Shown in pieces: positions 10,642 to 19,189 of a DNA stretch of 64,000 nucleotides. The notes beneath the pieces were generated by a model that was not told the origin of the DNA, did no database searches, and saw only the letters and a program-made list of their open reading frames with translations. The translations under genes were made by a program, and so were the position numbers. Source of the DNA: Vallitalea sp. (GTDB lineage Bacteria > Bacillota > Clostridia > Lachnospirales > Vallitaleaceae); contig JAOARM010000019.1 of the NCBI GenBank assembly GCA_025210515.1, positions 1 through 64,000 on the forward strand, written 5' to 3'. Position 1 is the stretch's first letter. Every line of letters begins with the position of its first letter.

Positions 10642-13600
10642 TTAATTATGTATATTAACTTTATATTCATTAACTTGATAATATAATATAGTATTAAATC
10701 CTATATAGTCTTTACTATTTTCAAATACATCATCTTTTTCATGATTAAATAATGTAAAAATAGGACTACCAATTCCATTAGCTCTATTAAAGTACCAGTT
10801 AATAAATCTATCTGCTGTAGATGTGTCTATGTCATATTCTTTTTGCATACCATTATTAAGGACTACAAGTAGAATATATCTTTTATCTATAGAATCTTTT
10901 ACAAGTGCTGATACTGGTTCTGTATCTGGGCTTTCCCCGAGACTATTAACTGCTGATATTACATAGTAGTATAATTTATTTTCTTTGATACTCTTATCAA
11001 CATAATTTGTTCCTGATACACCATCACTTATTATAGTGTATGGTCCATCAATATTTTCTGCACGTTTTATTTTATATACTTCTGCATTAGCTACTGGATC
11101 CCATGATAATTTTATTTGTTTGTCTACTACTTGTATTATTATATTCTTAGGCTTACTAATACCAGGTATTGCTTCTATTTCGCTAGATGGCTTACTTTCA
11201 CCTTTTTTATTTTTTGCTATTATAATGTAGTAATATGATGTTCCATTTGTTAATCCTGATTCGGTATACATCGTTTTTGTTAAATCATTAGCTACTACAG
11301 AATAAGGACCGCCTGCTGTTGTTGATTTTTTTACAATATAACTATCTGCATTATCTGCTTTATTCCATGTAATAGTAATCCTTTTATCTGACGTTGATAC
11401 ATTAATACCTGTTGGAGAATTAGGTTTAGTTATATCTGGTAAAGCAATAACTTCTGGTGAATTATTACTTTCTCCTTTACTATTAACTGCTGATATTACA
11501 TAGTAGTAACTTATTCCGTTAGTTAAATTAGTATCTGTATACGTAGTTCCTGTTATATTATCAGCTACTAATGTATATGGTCCTGCTGATGTTGTTGCTC
11601 TTTTTACTTTGTATGTAAAAGCACCTTTTGCACTTGACCATGTTATATTGACAGATTTATTTCCATTTTCTATTGATAAATTAGTTGGGATTGCTGGTGG
11701 TTCGTTTAATGGCATAGCGGATATTATAGCTGAATTAGGACTTTCTCCTGCTTCATTTTTTGCTATAATCATATAGTAATAAATTGTTCCATTAGTTAAT
11801 GAAGTATCTTCATAAGTTGTAGCTGTTATGTCTGATATTATAGTTGAATAATTACCATCTTTACTTGTACTTCTTTTTATAATATAGCCGTTAGCTCCTA
11901 ATACCCAATCCCAACTCAAATTTACTTTTAAATTATTGCCTATTACTCTCACATTAGTTGGCATAGTTGGAAGTATTAAATTAGGTGTTGCTGTTACTTC
12001 TGCGGAGTTGTCAGTCTGTCCTATTTCATTTTTCGCTATTACTACATAATAATAAGTTATTCCATTACTTACTTCTGTGTCTACATATGTTGTTTCTGTT
12101 ACGTTTTCAGCAATAATATTATATCCACTTCCTGCTGTTGTACTTCTTTTTATTATGTAACTATCTGCCCCTGATACACCACTCCAATTTAATTGTACTC
12201 TTTTATTCCCACTTGTTGTATTAACACTGGTTGGAGCTGTTGGCACGTCTATTGGTTCTTTTGGGGTTGCTGTCACTTCTACTGAATCTTCACTCTCACC
12301 TGCATCATTTTTAGCTTTTACTATATAATAATATGTTGTCCCATTTATAACGTCTGTATCTGAATATGTTGTTTCTATTACATTTTCTGCTACTATATTA
12401 TAACCACTTCCTGTTGTTGTACTTCTTTTTATTATATAATTATTTGCGTTTGTTACTTTAGCCCAGTTTAATACTACACTTTTATCTTTTTCTGTTGCTA
12501 TAATATTAGTTGGTGGCTGAATTTCTAATGGAGTTGCTGATACTTCATTTGAGTTAGAACTCTTACTATCATTGACTATCGAAACAACTACATAATAGTA
12601 TGTGGTATTATTAGTAACATTTGTATCTATATACGATTCATCTGTAATACCTGTAGCAATTTCTTTGTATGGTCCATTGTGAGTTGTTGCTCTTTTTATT
12701 GTATATTGAATATCATCTGTTTTATCCCAACTAAGGCTTACTTGTTTATTCTCTCCTAGAGCTATTAAATTTGATGGTGGAGTTAGATATATTACTTCTA
12801 CTGGCATTGATTTATTCTCCTTTGCTCCATCTCCTAATTGCCCATAAGCATTATCTCCCCACGCCCATACTGTTCCATCGTTCTTTACTATTATATTTTG
12901 ATAATAATTAGAAAAAATCTTATTTACATTTTTTAATCCTGGTACTTGCAGTGGCGTTGATACATTGGATGCGTTTGTTCCATCTCCCAATTGTCCATGA
13001 GTATTGTCTCCCCACGCCCATACTGTTCCATCGTTTTTTAGAGCTATACTATGACTACCACTGGCAATAATAGTTTTATAATCTTTTAATCCTGTTATCT
13101 GTATGGGGGTCAAATTTTTTAAGTTTACTTCACCATTCCCAAATTGTCCTTTATGATTAGCGCCCCATACCCATATTGTTCCATCATTTTTTATGACTCT
13201 ACAATAAGATCCACCAACATCAATAGTTTTTACATCTGTTAACCCTTTTACTTCTACTGGTGTTAAACCACCTGTTGTTGTTCCATTTCCTAATTGTCCA
13301 TAATCATTATTTCCCCATGCCCATACTGTTCCATCATTTTTCAGAGCTTTACTATGATAATTATCAGCGACTATAGTTTTCACATCTGTTAATCCTTTTA
13401 CTTGTACTGGTGTTAATCTATCTATTGTTGTTCCATCTCCTAGTAATCCATAAATATTATTTCCCCATGCCCACGCTGTTCCATCATTTTTTACAACAAT
13501 ACTACAAGACCTAGCAGCTACTGCCATTTTTATATCTGTTAATCCTTTTATTTGTGCTGGAAATACTCTACAATATGGAGATTCTCCTCCTGATTCTCCT

Positions 13601-13929
13601 TGTTCATTACTTCCCCATGCCCACACTGTCCCATCATCTTTTATTGCTAAATTATGCTGAAAACCAGCAGAAATATTTATGATATTTGTTAACCCTTTAA
13701 CTTTAACTGGAACTAGACTATCTGTTTGTGTTCCATCTCCTAATTGTCCCCATTCATTACTTCCCCATGCCCATACTGTTCCATCTTTCTTTAATGCTAT
13801 AGTATGCTTGTATCCAATAGAATAATCCACAAATTCTGACTCTAAATCCTCTTGTGCATATACATTAAAATAAATATTTATATTAAGCAATACAGCAAAT
13901 ATTATCACTAAACCTAATCTTTTCTTCAT
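10642..13929 (-). CDS. Secreted RCC1-propeller protein with seven Fn3 domains
   Basis: 1095 aa, ATG with AGGAGGT. After a signal peptide (LVIIFAVLLNINIYFNVYA) come seven RCC1 repeats (residues about 33-380; unit KNDGTVWAWGNNDYGQLGNG), enough for one seven-bladed propeller. Seven Fn3 domains follow (384-1010; units such as SYIIKRSTTAGSGYN and GTTYYYIVKAKNDAGES), then a C-terminal domain of about 75 residues (LLVVLNNGMQKEYDID ... RFINWYFN ... YIGFNTILYY) homologous by eye to the one ending the next gene. Fn3 units 2 and 3 are very similar, suggesting recent duplication. It is the promoter-proximal gene of the operon, 20 bp before the next. RCC1 repeats in bacterial secreted proteins usually serve in binding; the ligand here is unknown. 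Confidence 0.85.
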   Translation of the reverse strand: MKKRLGLVIIFAVLLNINIYFNVYAQEDLESEFVDYSIGYKHTIALKKDGTVWAWGSNEWGQLGDGTQTDSLVPVKVKGLTNIINISAGFQHNLAIKDDGTVWAWGSNEQGESGGESPYCRVFPAQIKGLTDIKMAVAARSCSIVVKNDGTAWAWGNNIYGLLGDGTTIDRLTPVQVKGLTDVKTIVADNYHSKALKNDGTVWAWGNNDYGQLGNGTTTGGLTPVEVKGLTDVKTIDVGGSYCRVIKNDGTIWVWGANHKGQFGNGEVNLKNLTPIQITGLKDYKTIIASGSHSIALKNDGTVWAWGDNTHGQLGDGTNASNVSTPLQVPGLKNVNKIFSNYYQNIIVKNDGTVWAWGDNAYGQLGDGAKENKSMPVEVIYLTPPSNLIALGENKQVSLSWDKTDDIQYTIKRATTHNGPYKEIATGITDESYIDTNVTNNTTYYYVVVSIVNDSKSSNSNEVSATPLEIQPPTNIIATEKDKSVVLNWAKVTNANNYIIKRSTTTGSGYNIVAENVIETTYSDTDVINGTTYYYIVKAKNDAGESEDSVEVTATPKEPIDVPTAPTSVNTTSGNKRVQLNWSGVSGADSYIIKRSTTAGSGYNIIAENVTETTYVDTEVSNGITYYYVVIAKNEIGQTDNSAEVTATPNLILPTMPTNVRVIGNNLKVNLSWDWVLGANGYIIKRSTSKDGNYSTIISDITATTYEDTSLTNGTIYYYMIIAKNEAGESPNSAIISAMPLNEPPAIPTNLSIENGNKSVNITWSSAKGAFTYKVKRATTSAGPYTLVADNITGTTYTDTNLTNGISYYYVISAVNSKGESNNSPEVIALPDITKPNSPTGINVSTSDKRITITWNKADNADSYIVKKSTTAGGPYSVVANDLTKTMYTESGLTNGTSYYYIIIAKNKKGESKPSSEIEAIPGISKPKNIIIQVVDKQIKLSWDPVANAEVYKIKRAENIDGPYTIISDGVSGTNYVDKSIKENKLYYYVISAVNSLGESPDTEPVSALVKDSIDKRYILLVVLNNGMQKEYDIDTSTADRFINWYFNRANGIGSPIFTLFNHEKDDVFENSKDYIGFNTILYYQVNEYKVNIHN

Positions 13930-14152
13930 AATTACCTCCTAATTTTATCTCAAGCATAGCAACCTTAATAATATAATCTAATAATTCAATCCACCTCCTA
14001 AATTATTATTAGTCAATACTCCAAAATTAGCTATACTTTATACTTTACTATATAATGTTTTTAATATTTTATAATACTCTATAATATAACATACAAAAAC
14101 ACGTATCGACATTTTACTATATTTTTTAAATTTGTGCAATACAAATATGTTT

Positions 14153-14352
14153 TTAGTCATTATAATTCTTTAGTCCTATATTATTATTTAGAAATATAAA
14201 GGATAAAATACAACAAAAAAGTTCTAATCTTAATATAATTTCAATTATATCAAAATAAGAGCTTTCACCTAACCAAAAATATCCCAAAAAGGATAGGCTA
14301 ATCATTATATAAATAAAAGTAGGGGTAGTTTCTACACACTCATCTTACACAC
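14153..14352 (-). pseudogene. Candidate small two-TM membrane protein, frameshifted near its start
   Basis: A minus-strand frame ending at a TAA (14153-14155) encodes a hydrophobic peptide with two probable membrane helices (FIYIMISLSFLGYFWLGESS and IIEIILRLELFCCILSFIFL). The intact part is 50 codons from an ATG at 14305, which has no ribosome site. A good site (GGAGG, 14358-14362) lies before a GTG at 14352 and an ATG at 14343. That frame stops after ATG AGT GTG TAG. Deleting one GT of the GTGTGT run joins both frames into a continuous protein of about 65 residues starting MCKMSVETTPTF. I read this as a slippage frameshift in a small gene, or a chance ORF. It overlaps the hairpin at 14214-14262. 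Confidence 0.4.
14214..14262 (-). terminator. Long imperfect hairpin with T-run on the minus strand
   Basis: Bases 14221-14240 pair with 14243-14262 (a 20-position stem with a few mismatches and a 2-base loop). Read on the minus strand this is followed by TTTTTT (the A-run at 14215-14220). It has the layout of an intrinsic terminator about 285 bases before the surface-protein operon. It also lies within the candidate small ORF, so it may be a leader attenuator or simply coding sequence. Confidence 0.45.
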
Positions 14353-14486
14353 AAACACCTCCAAACTCTGAAATTAATATTACTATTATATTTTATGCAC
14401 CACTCCTTCTAGTATAAACTCCCCTATATATGTAAATCCTCTAACTAACATATTAACAACAACTTTAGCTAAAGGAGGTACGTTTT

Positions 14487-14978
14487 ATGGAAATACCTAT
14501 AGATAACACTGAAACTAATCAATATAAAAAACTTGATGCCATCATACAAAAATACAAAGATACAAATGGTATGCTAATCACTATATTAAAAGACGCTCAA
14601 GACATCTTCGGCTACTTACCAATGAAAGTTCAATCCTATATCTCTCAGAAACTAGATATTCCCATATCTACTATTAATGGCGTAGTTAGCTTCTATTCTC
14701 TGTTCTCAGAAGAACCAACGGGTAAATATACAATAGGCGTGTGCCTAGGAACAGCCTGCTATGTAAAAGGAGCTTCCGATATAATGGAAGCAATCAAAGA
14801 AGAATTAGGTCTTGATGTAGGTGAGACTACCTCTAACGGTATGTTCACACTAAAAGCTACAAGATGTATAGGAGCTTGTGGACTTGCACCAGTTATCACA
14901 ATTAACGATGATGTCTATGGTCGACTATCCCCATCCGATATCCCGTCTATTATTCATAAATACACTAAAAACATGTAA
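14487..14978 (+). CDS. hydC: NuoE-like [2Fe-2S] subunit of NAD(H)-linked [FeFe]-hydrogenase (HydC-type)
   Basis: 163 aa, ATG with AAAGGAGGT. It is a thioredoxin-fold [2Fe-2S] protein of the NuoE / 24 kDa family. It has an N-terminal helical part (LITILKDAQDIFGYLP, VPISTINGVVSFYS-like) and the four cluster cysteines in GVCLGTACYVKG (two cysteines five residues apart) and TRCIGACGLAP. Length is normal for the family. In HydABC-type complexes this subunit passes electrons near the flavin site of the NuoF-like subunit. It is followed after 13 bp by hydB and then hydA, all on the same strand, so it is the first gene of a three-gene operon. Confidence 0.92.
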   Translation: MEIPIDNTETNQYKKLDAIIQKYKDTNGMLITILKDAQDIFGYLPMKVQSYISQKLDIPISTINGVVSFYSLFSEEPTGKYTIGVCLGTACYVKGASDIMEAIKEELGLDVGETTSNGMFTLKATRCIGACGLAPVITINDDVYGRLSPSDIPSIIHKYTKNM

Positions 14979-14991
14979 AGGAGGAAAATCA

Positions 14992-16890
14992 ATGAACTAT
15001 GAGCCAATTAGTTCAATCACTCAGTTAAAACAATTGCAACAACAACATTACCAAGAGCTATCTATAAGATTAAAAGAACCTTCTATACAAGATGAAATTA
15101 GTAAATATCACCTGTTAGTATGCTCTGGTACTGGTTGCACCTCTTCCAAAAGCCAACTAATACTAAGAAAACTTGAAAAAGAAATTAAAAAACATCACCT
15201 AGAAGATAAAGTAAAAGTATTCAAAACTGGTTGCTTTGGTTTTTGTAAATTAGGACCAATTATAGTTGTACATCCTGATCGCACCTTTTATTGTCAAGTT
15301 GAACTTGATGATGTCGATGATATATTAGAAGAACATATTGTTAATCATAAAGTAGTGGAAAAACTATTATATAAAAACCCTCTTACACAAGAAGTACAGG
15401 AGAAAATTGATAACCTTGACTTCTTCAATTATCAACAACGTATTGCACTTCGTAATTGTGGTGTAATAGATCCTGAAAATATATATGAATATATAGCTAT
15501 GGATGGTTACAAAGCGATAGCAAATATACTAGATAATCAAACAACCCCAGATTCAATTATTAATCAAATTAAAGAATCTGGTCTAAGAGGTCGCGGTGGA
15601 GGCGGTTTCCCTACAGGTCAAAAATGGGAATATGCTCGTTCATATAATAATGAAAAAAAATATATACTTTGTAATGCTGACGAAGGCGACCCGGGTGCAT
15701 TTATGGATCGTTCAATACTTGAAGGTGACCCTCACTCTATTATAGAAGCAATGATGATTGCAGGTTATTGTATAGGAGCAAATCAAGGTTTTATATATGT
15801 TAGAGCAGAATACCCTATAGCTGTTGATCGTCTCAAAATAGCTATAGACCAAGCTAAGAAAGTTGGGCTGCTTGGAAGCAATATATTAGGAACAGGTTTT
15901 GAATTTGACGTTGATATTCGTCTTGGTGCAGGAGCTTTTGTATGTGGTGAAGAAACTGCTCTTATTTCCTCAGTTATGGGGCTTAGGGGAGAACCACGCC
16001 CAAGACCTCCATTTCCTGCTGAGGTTGGACTATGGGAAAAACCAACTCTTAACAATAATGTTGAAACCTATGCCAACGTTCCTATAATTCTTCTAAAAGG
16101 CTCTGATTGGTATTCAAGTATAGGTACAGAAGATAGCAAAGGAACTAAAGTATTTGCACTAGCAGGTCAAATTAATAACACAGGATTAATTGAAGTACCA
16201 ATGGGGACATCTCTAAGAACTATCATATATGAAATAGGTGGTGGCATTCCTGCTAATAGGAAATTTAAAGCAGTTCAGACAGGTGGACCATCAGGTGGAT
16301 GTATACCAGATACACTTCTAGATACCAAAATAGATTTTAAATCATTAACAGATATTGGGTCTATGATGGGTTCTGGCGGTATGATTGTCATGGACGAAAC
16401 TGACTGTATGGTTGATATAGCAAGATTCTACTTAGAATTTGCAACGGATGAATCCTGTGGTAAATGCGTTCCTTGTAGAATAGGAACAAAAAGACTATTA
16501 GAAATACTCGAAAGAATCACCGAAGGAAAAGGCGAACTAGAAGACATCAATATATTAAAAGATTTATGTAATAATATAAAAGATGGCTCTCTCTGTGGTC
16601 TTGGACAAACTGCTCCAAATCCAATAATTAGCTCACTTAACTATTTTGAAGATGAATATATGGCTCATATAAAAGAAAAACGTTGTCCTTCTGGAGTATG
16701 TAACTCTCTACTTCAAATCGTTATATCTGATGAGAAATGCATTGCATGTGGTATATGTGCAAAAGTCTGTCCAGTTGATGCGATTACAGGAGAACGGAAA
16801 AAACCACCTTATGTAATTCACCAAGATATTTGTATAAAATGCGGTGCATGTATACCAAAATGTCCTGTTGATGCCATCTACAAACGATAG
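14992..16890 (+). CDS. hydB: NuoF-like NADH/FMN-binding subunit of [FeFe]-hydrogenase (HydB-type)
   Basis: 632 aa. I place the start at the ATG at 14992, after AAAGGAGG. A longer frame opens at 14878 but would overlap hydC by 100 bases and has no ribosome site. An N-terminal thioredoxin-like [2Fe-2S] domain (CSGTGCTSSK, GCFGFCKLGP) precedes the NuoF core. That core has the NADH/FMN glycine motif LRGRGGGGFPTG, NADEGDPGAFMDR, VCGEETALI and the [4Fe-4S] motif CGKCVPCRIGT. The C-terminus carries two ferredoxin clusters (CIACGICAKVCPVDAI near 583, CIKCGACIPKCPVDAI near 614). This is the usual HydB layout of hydrogenases that couple NADH and ferredoxin to hydrogen. Electron bifurcation is inferred from family. 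Confidence 0.94.
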   Translation: MNYEPISSITQLKQLQQQHYQELSIRLKEPSIQDEISKYHLLVCSGTGCTSSKSQLILRKLEKEIKKHHLEDKVKVFKTGCFGFCKLGPIIVVHPDRTFYCQVELDDVDDILEEHIVNHKVVEKLLYKNPLTQEVQEKIDNLDFFNYQQRIALRNCGVIDPENIYEYIAMDGYKAIANILDNQTTPDSIINQIKESGLRGRGGGGFPTGQKWEYARSYNNEKKYILCNADEGDPGAFMDRSILEGDPHSIIEAMMIAGYCIGANQGFIYVRAEYPIAVDRLKIAIDQAKKVGLLGSNILGTGFEFDVDIRLGAGAFVCGEETALISSVMGLRGEPRPRPPFPAEVGLWEKPTLNNNVETYANVPIILLKGSDWYSSIGTEDSKGTKVFALAGQINNTGLIEVPMGTSLRTIIYEIGGGIPANRKFKAVQTGGPSGGCIPDTLLDTKIDFKSLTDIGSMMGSGGMIVMDETDCMVDIARFYLEFATDESCGKCVPCRIGTKRLLEILERITEGKGELEDINILKDLCNNIKDGSLCGLGQTAPNPIISSLNYFEDEYMAHIKEKRCPSGVCNSLLQIVISDEKCIACGICAKVCPVDAITGERKKPPYVIHQDICIKCGACIPKCPVDAIYKR

Positions 16891-16910
16891 ATAATGAGAG
16901 GAGTGATTAT

Positions 16911-18713
16911 ATGGAAAATATTCGTGAAGAAGAAGAACAGAGAGTGAAAGACGAATTAGTTACTGTATATTTTGATGGAACACCATATGAAGTCCCAATG
17001 GGAATGAGTGTATTAGAAGCTGCAAGACTAGTTCATATAGATATACCAAGCTTATGTTACTTAAAAGATATTAATGAAATTGGTGCATGTAGAGTTTGTG
17101 TAGTTGAGATAGAAGGTATAAGAGCTCTACAACCTTCATGTGTCTATCCTGTACGTGATGGATTAAAAGTAAAAACTAATACCAAAAGAGTTCGTGACAC
17201 AAGAAAAACCGCTGTAACTCTACTATTATCTAATCATCATCGTGAATGTCTAACATGTGTCCGTAACCTTAACTGCGAATTACAAAATCTAGCAGATAAA
17301 TTAGGTATAAGAGATATTCCTTATACAGGTGAAATGCCAGACTATGGTTTTCATGATAACAATATATTCATTCAACGAGATTATAATAAATGTATTAACT
17401 GTAGACGTTGTTTAGCTATATGTAATAAAATACAAGAATGTAATGTATACTCACCTATTAATAGAGGACTTAATACAGTAATTGCACCAGCTTTCAAAAA
17501 AGATTTAAGCGAAGTCACTTGTATCACATGTGGACAATGTGTTATAGCTTGCCCAACTGCATCACTTACAGAAAAAGAATGTATTGATGATGTATGGGCA
17601 GTGCTTAATGATCCAACTAAGCACGTAATTGCACAAACAGCTCCATCTATTCAAGTTACCATTGGAGAAGAATTTAATCTTCCAATAGGCACAATGGTAA
17701 GAGGTAAGTTAGTTAGTTCTCTTAGAAAACTACACTTTGACAAAGTATTCGCTACAGATGTTACAGCAGACCTTACTATTATGGAAGAAGCAAGTGAGTT
17801 AAAAGAAAGAGTAACTGAGCATCCAGAGAAATTACCTCTTCTTTCATCTTGTTGTCCTGCTTGGGTAAAATACGCTGAACATTTCTATCCTAATATGCTT
17901 TCCAACCTATCCAGTTGTAAATCACCTCATGAAATGTGTGGAGCATTAACGAAAACATGGTATGCTAAGAAATATAATATTGATCCAAGTAGCATTGTCA
18001 ATGTAGCAATCATGCCTTGTACAGCCAAAAAATTTGAAGCTGCTCGTCCAGAGATGACTTCCGATGGATTTAGAAATGTAGATTATGTATTAACTACTAG
18101 AGAATTAGCTAGAATGATACGTTCTGTTGGTATAGATTTTGTTAATTTACCAGATAGTAAATATGATGAACCTTTTGATCAATTTAGTAGTGCTGGAACT
18201 ATATTTGGTGCTACTGGAGGAGTTCTTGAAGCCGCAGTTCGTACAGCACATTACTTTATGACAGGAGAAGAAATGGATGTGCCAGATTATGAAGATGCAA
18301 GAGGACAAAGTGGTATAAAATACGGTAAAGTTACTTTTGGTAACCAAACACTAAAAATAGCAATAGCCCATGGAGCTGGCAATGCAAAAAAAGCTCTTAA
18401 CAGACATCTAAGTGGTGAGAAGACTTTTGATTATATGGAAGTAATGGCATGTCCTGGTGGCTGTGTTGGCGGAGGAGGTCAGCCTATATTAGGCGGAAAA
18501 GATCATAAGAAAATTTCCTTAGACTATCGTCATAATCGTGCAGATACTCTATATAATATTGATAAAAATAGCAAGATACGAAAATCTTATGAAAACCCAA
18601 TCATGAAACAAATATATAACGAATTTTTAGAAGAGCCTTTATCAGATACTGCAAAAAAATATTTACACACAACTTATACTCCTAGAGGTAAATTTCCATA
18701 TCTCAATAACTAA
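16911..18713 (+). CDS. hydA: [FeFe]-hydrogenase catalytic subunit (HydA-type)
   Basis: 600 aa, ATG after GAGAGGAGTG. The N-terminus is a [2Fe-2S] ferredoxin domain (SLCYLKDINEIGACRVC) followed by the His-Cys3 [4Fe-4S] motif HHRECLTCVRNLNC and two [4Fe-4S] motifs (CINCRRCLAIC, CITCGQCVIACP). The H-cluster domain shows all three signatures: SSCCPAWVKY (L1), IMPCTAKKFEA (L2) and EVMACPGGCVGGGGQP (L3). The proton-path cysteine is in L1. The C-terminal small-subunit helix region (YNEFLEEPLSDTAKKYLHTTY) is fused, as in cytosolic clostridial enzymes. It makes or consumes hydrogen in the cytoplasm together with HydB and HydC. The maturases HydE, HydF and HydG are not in this window. Confidence 0.96.
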   Translation: MENIREEEEQRVKDELVTVYFDGTPYEVPMGMSVLEAARLVHIDIPSLCYLKDINEIGACRVCVVEIEGIRALQPSCVYPVRDGLKVKTNTKRVRDTRKTAVTLLLSNHHRECLTCVRNLNCELQNLADKLGIRDIPYTGEMPDYGFHDNNIFIQRDYNKCINCRRCLAICNKIQECNVYSPINRGLNTVIAPAFKKDLSEVTCITCGQCVIACPTASLTEKECIDDVWAVLNDPTKHVIAQTAPSIQVTIGEEFNLPIGTMVRGKLVSSLRKLHFDKVFATDVTADLTIMEEASELKERVTEHPEKLPLLSSCCPAWVKYAEHFYPNMLSNLSSCKSPHEMCGALTKTWYAKKYNIDPSSIVNVAIMPCTAKKFEAARPEMTSDGFRNVDYVLTTRELARMIRSVGIDFVNLPDSKYDEPFDQFSSAGTIFGATGGVLEAAVRTAHYFMTGEEMDVPDYEDARGQSGIKYGKVTFGNQTLKIAIAHGAGNAKKALNRHLSGEKTFDYMEVMACPGGCVGGGGQPILGGKDHKKISLDYRHNRADTLYNIDKNSKIRKSYENPIMKQIYNEFLEEPLSDTAKKYLHTTYTPRGKFPYLNN

Positions 18714-18745
18714 ATCAATTCAATAAACTATTAAATACCAAAAAC

Positions 18746-18779
18746 AAGGATAACCCTCCATATCAATTAGGTTATCCTT
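18746..18779. terminator. Bidirectional terminator between hydA and the lipoprotein gene
   Basis: AAGGATAACC (18746-18755) pairs perfectly with GGTTATCCTT (18770-18779) across a 14-base loop. The minus-strand reading is followed by TGTTTTTGG. The hairpin sits between two convergent genes. Confidence 0.8.
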
Positions 18780-18792
18780 ATTAAACATCAAT

Positions 18793-18969
18793 CTAAATAA
18801 TATTAAACCCAACATTTCCATCAATATTCCTATCATCATCAATGATATTATTGCCATTAATAGGAGCTGTTGGATTATCAGGATATGTTTGTTCACTTTT
18901 ACATCCTACTAGTAGTAATGATAGCGTTAATCCTGTACCTAGCATTAACGCTTTCATTTTATTGTTCAC
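18793..18969 (-). CDS. Small putative lipoprotein
   Basis: 58 aa with a short basic N-terminus, a hydrophobic stretch and a clear lipobox (LSLLLVGC), then a hydrophilic, Asn/Asp-rich tail of about 35 residues. I prefer the GTG at 18969, which sits five bases after AGGTGA; an in-frame GTG at 18978 and an ATG at 18957 are alternatives. It is predicted to be lipid-anchored on the outer face of the membrane. No known family is recognised. It lies downstream of the CotH operon, separated by a terminator, and has 220 bases of upstream sequence, so it probably has its own promoter. Confidence 0.6.
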   Translation of the reverse strand: MNNKMKALMLGTGLTLSLLLVGCKSEQTYPDNPTAPINGNNIIDDDRNIDGNVGFNII

Positions 18970-19133
18970 TATACTCACCTCATCATTATGCCCGTGTTAA
19001 TCAAGTTATTTATTAAAAAATTAATTATTTACTCCTCATATTATTAAACGTATATTACATGAAGTTTGTTCCTATATCTATATGTTAATTTATAAATTTT
19101 CATTAGTAGTATTTGTAACCTATGAAAATTAAT

Positions 19134-19166
19134 GCAAAAAAAGCTATTGTAATATTTTACAATAAC
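19134..19166 (-). terminator. Terminator of the CotH/VTC operon
   Basis: TATTGTAA (19145-19152) pairs with TTACAATA (19157-19164) across a 4-base loop. On the minus strand the stem is followed by a run of seven T (plus-strand A-run 19136-19142). It lies just after the last CotH gene. Confidence 0.75.
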
Positions 19167-19189
19167 TCTTTTATTTATAATTATAACTA

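Larger units (their letters stand above)
13930..14486. other. Divergent intergenic region between surface operon and hydrogenase
   Basis: This 557-base stretch must hold the promoters of the surface-protein operon (minus) and the hydrogenase genes (plus). Besides the candidate small frameshifted ORF and hairpin listed separately, I see AT-rich sequence with several TATAAT-like hexamers but no convincing -35/-10 pair. I recognise no known riboswitch. Confidence 0.4.

Noticed and set aside
10900..13000. Tandem DNA repeat or CRISPR-like array
   Set aside because: The periodicity of roughly 270-280 bases comes from repeated Fn3 coding units within one reading frame; repeats are diverged and not separated by unique spacers.
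12780..13850. Repetitive element with about 150-base period
   Set aside because: It is the RCC1 repeat coding sequence (DGTVWAWG units), not a mobile or regulatory repeat.
13930..14486. c-di-GMP or other known riboswitch before the surface operon
   Set aside because: None of the conserved core sequences is present; only a hairpin with a T-run and the small hydrophobic ORF are visible.
14878..14991. N-terminal extension of the NuoF-like gene from 14878
   Set aside because: It overlaps hydC by 100 bases in another frame, lacks a ribosome site, and the ATG at 14992 follows AAAGGAGG at the right distance.
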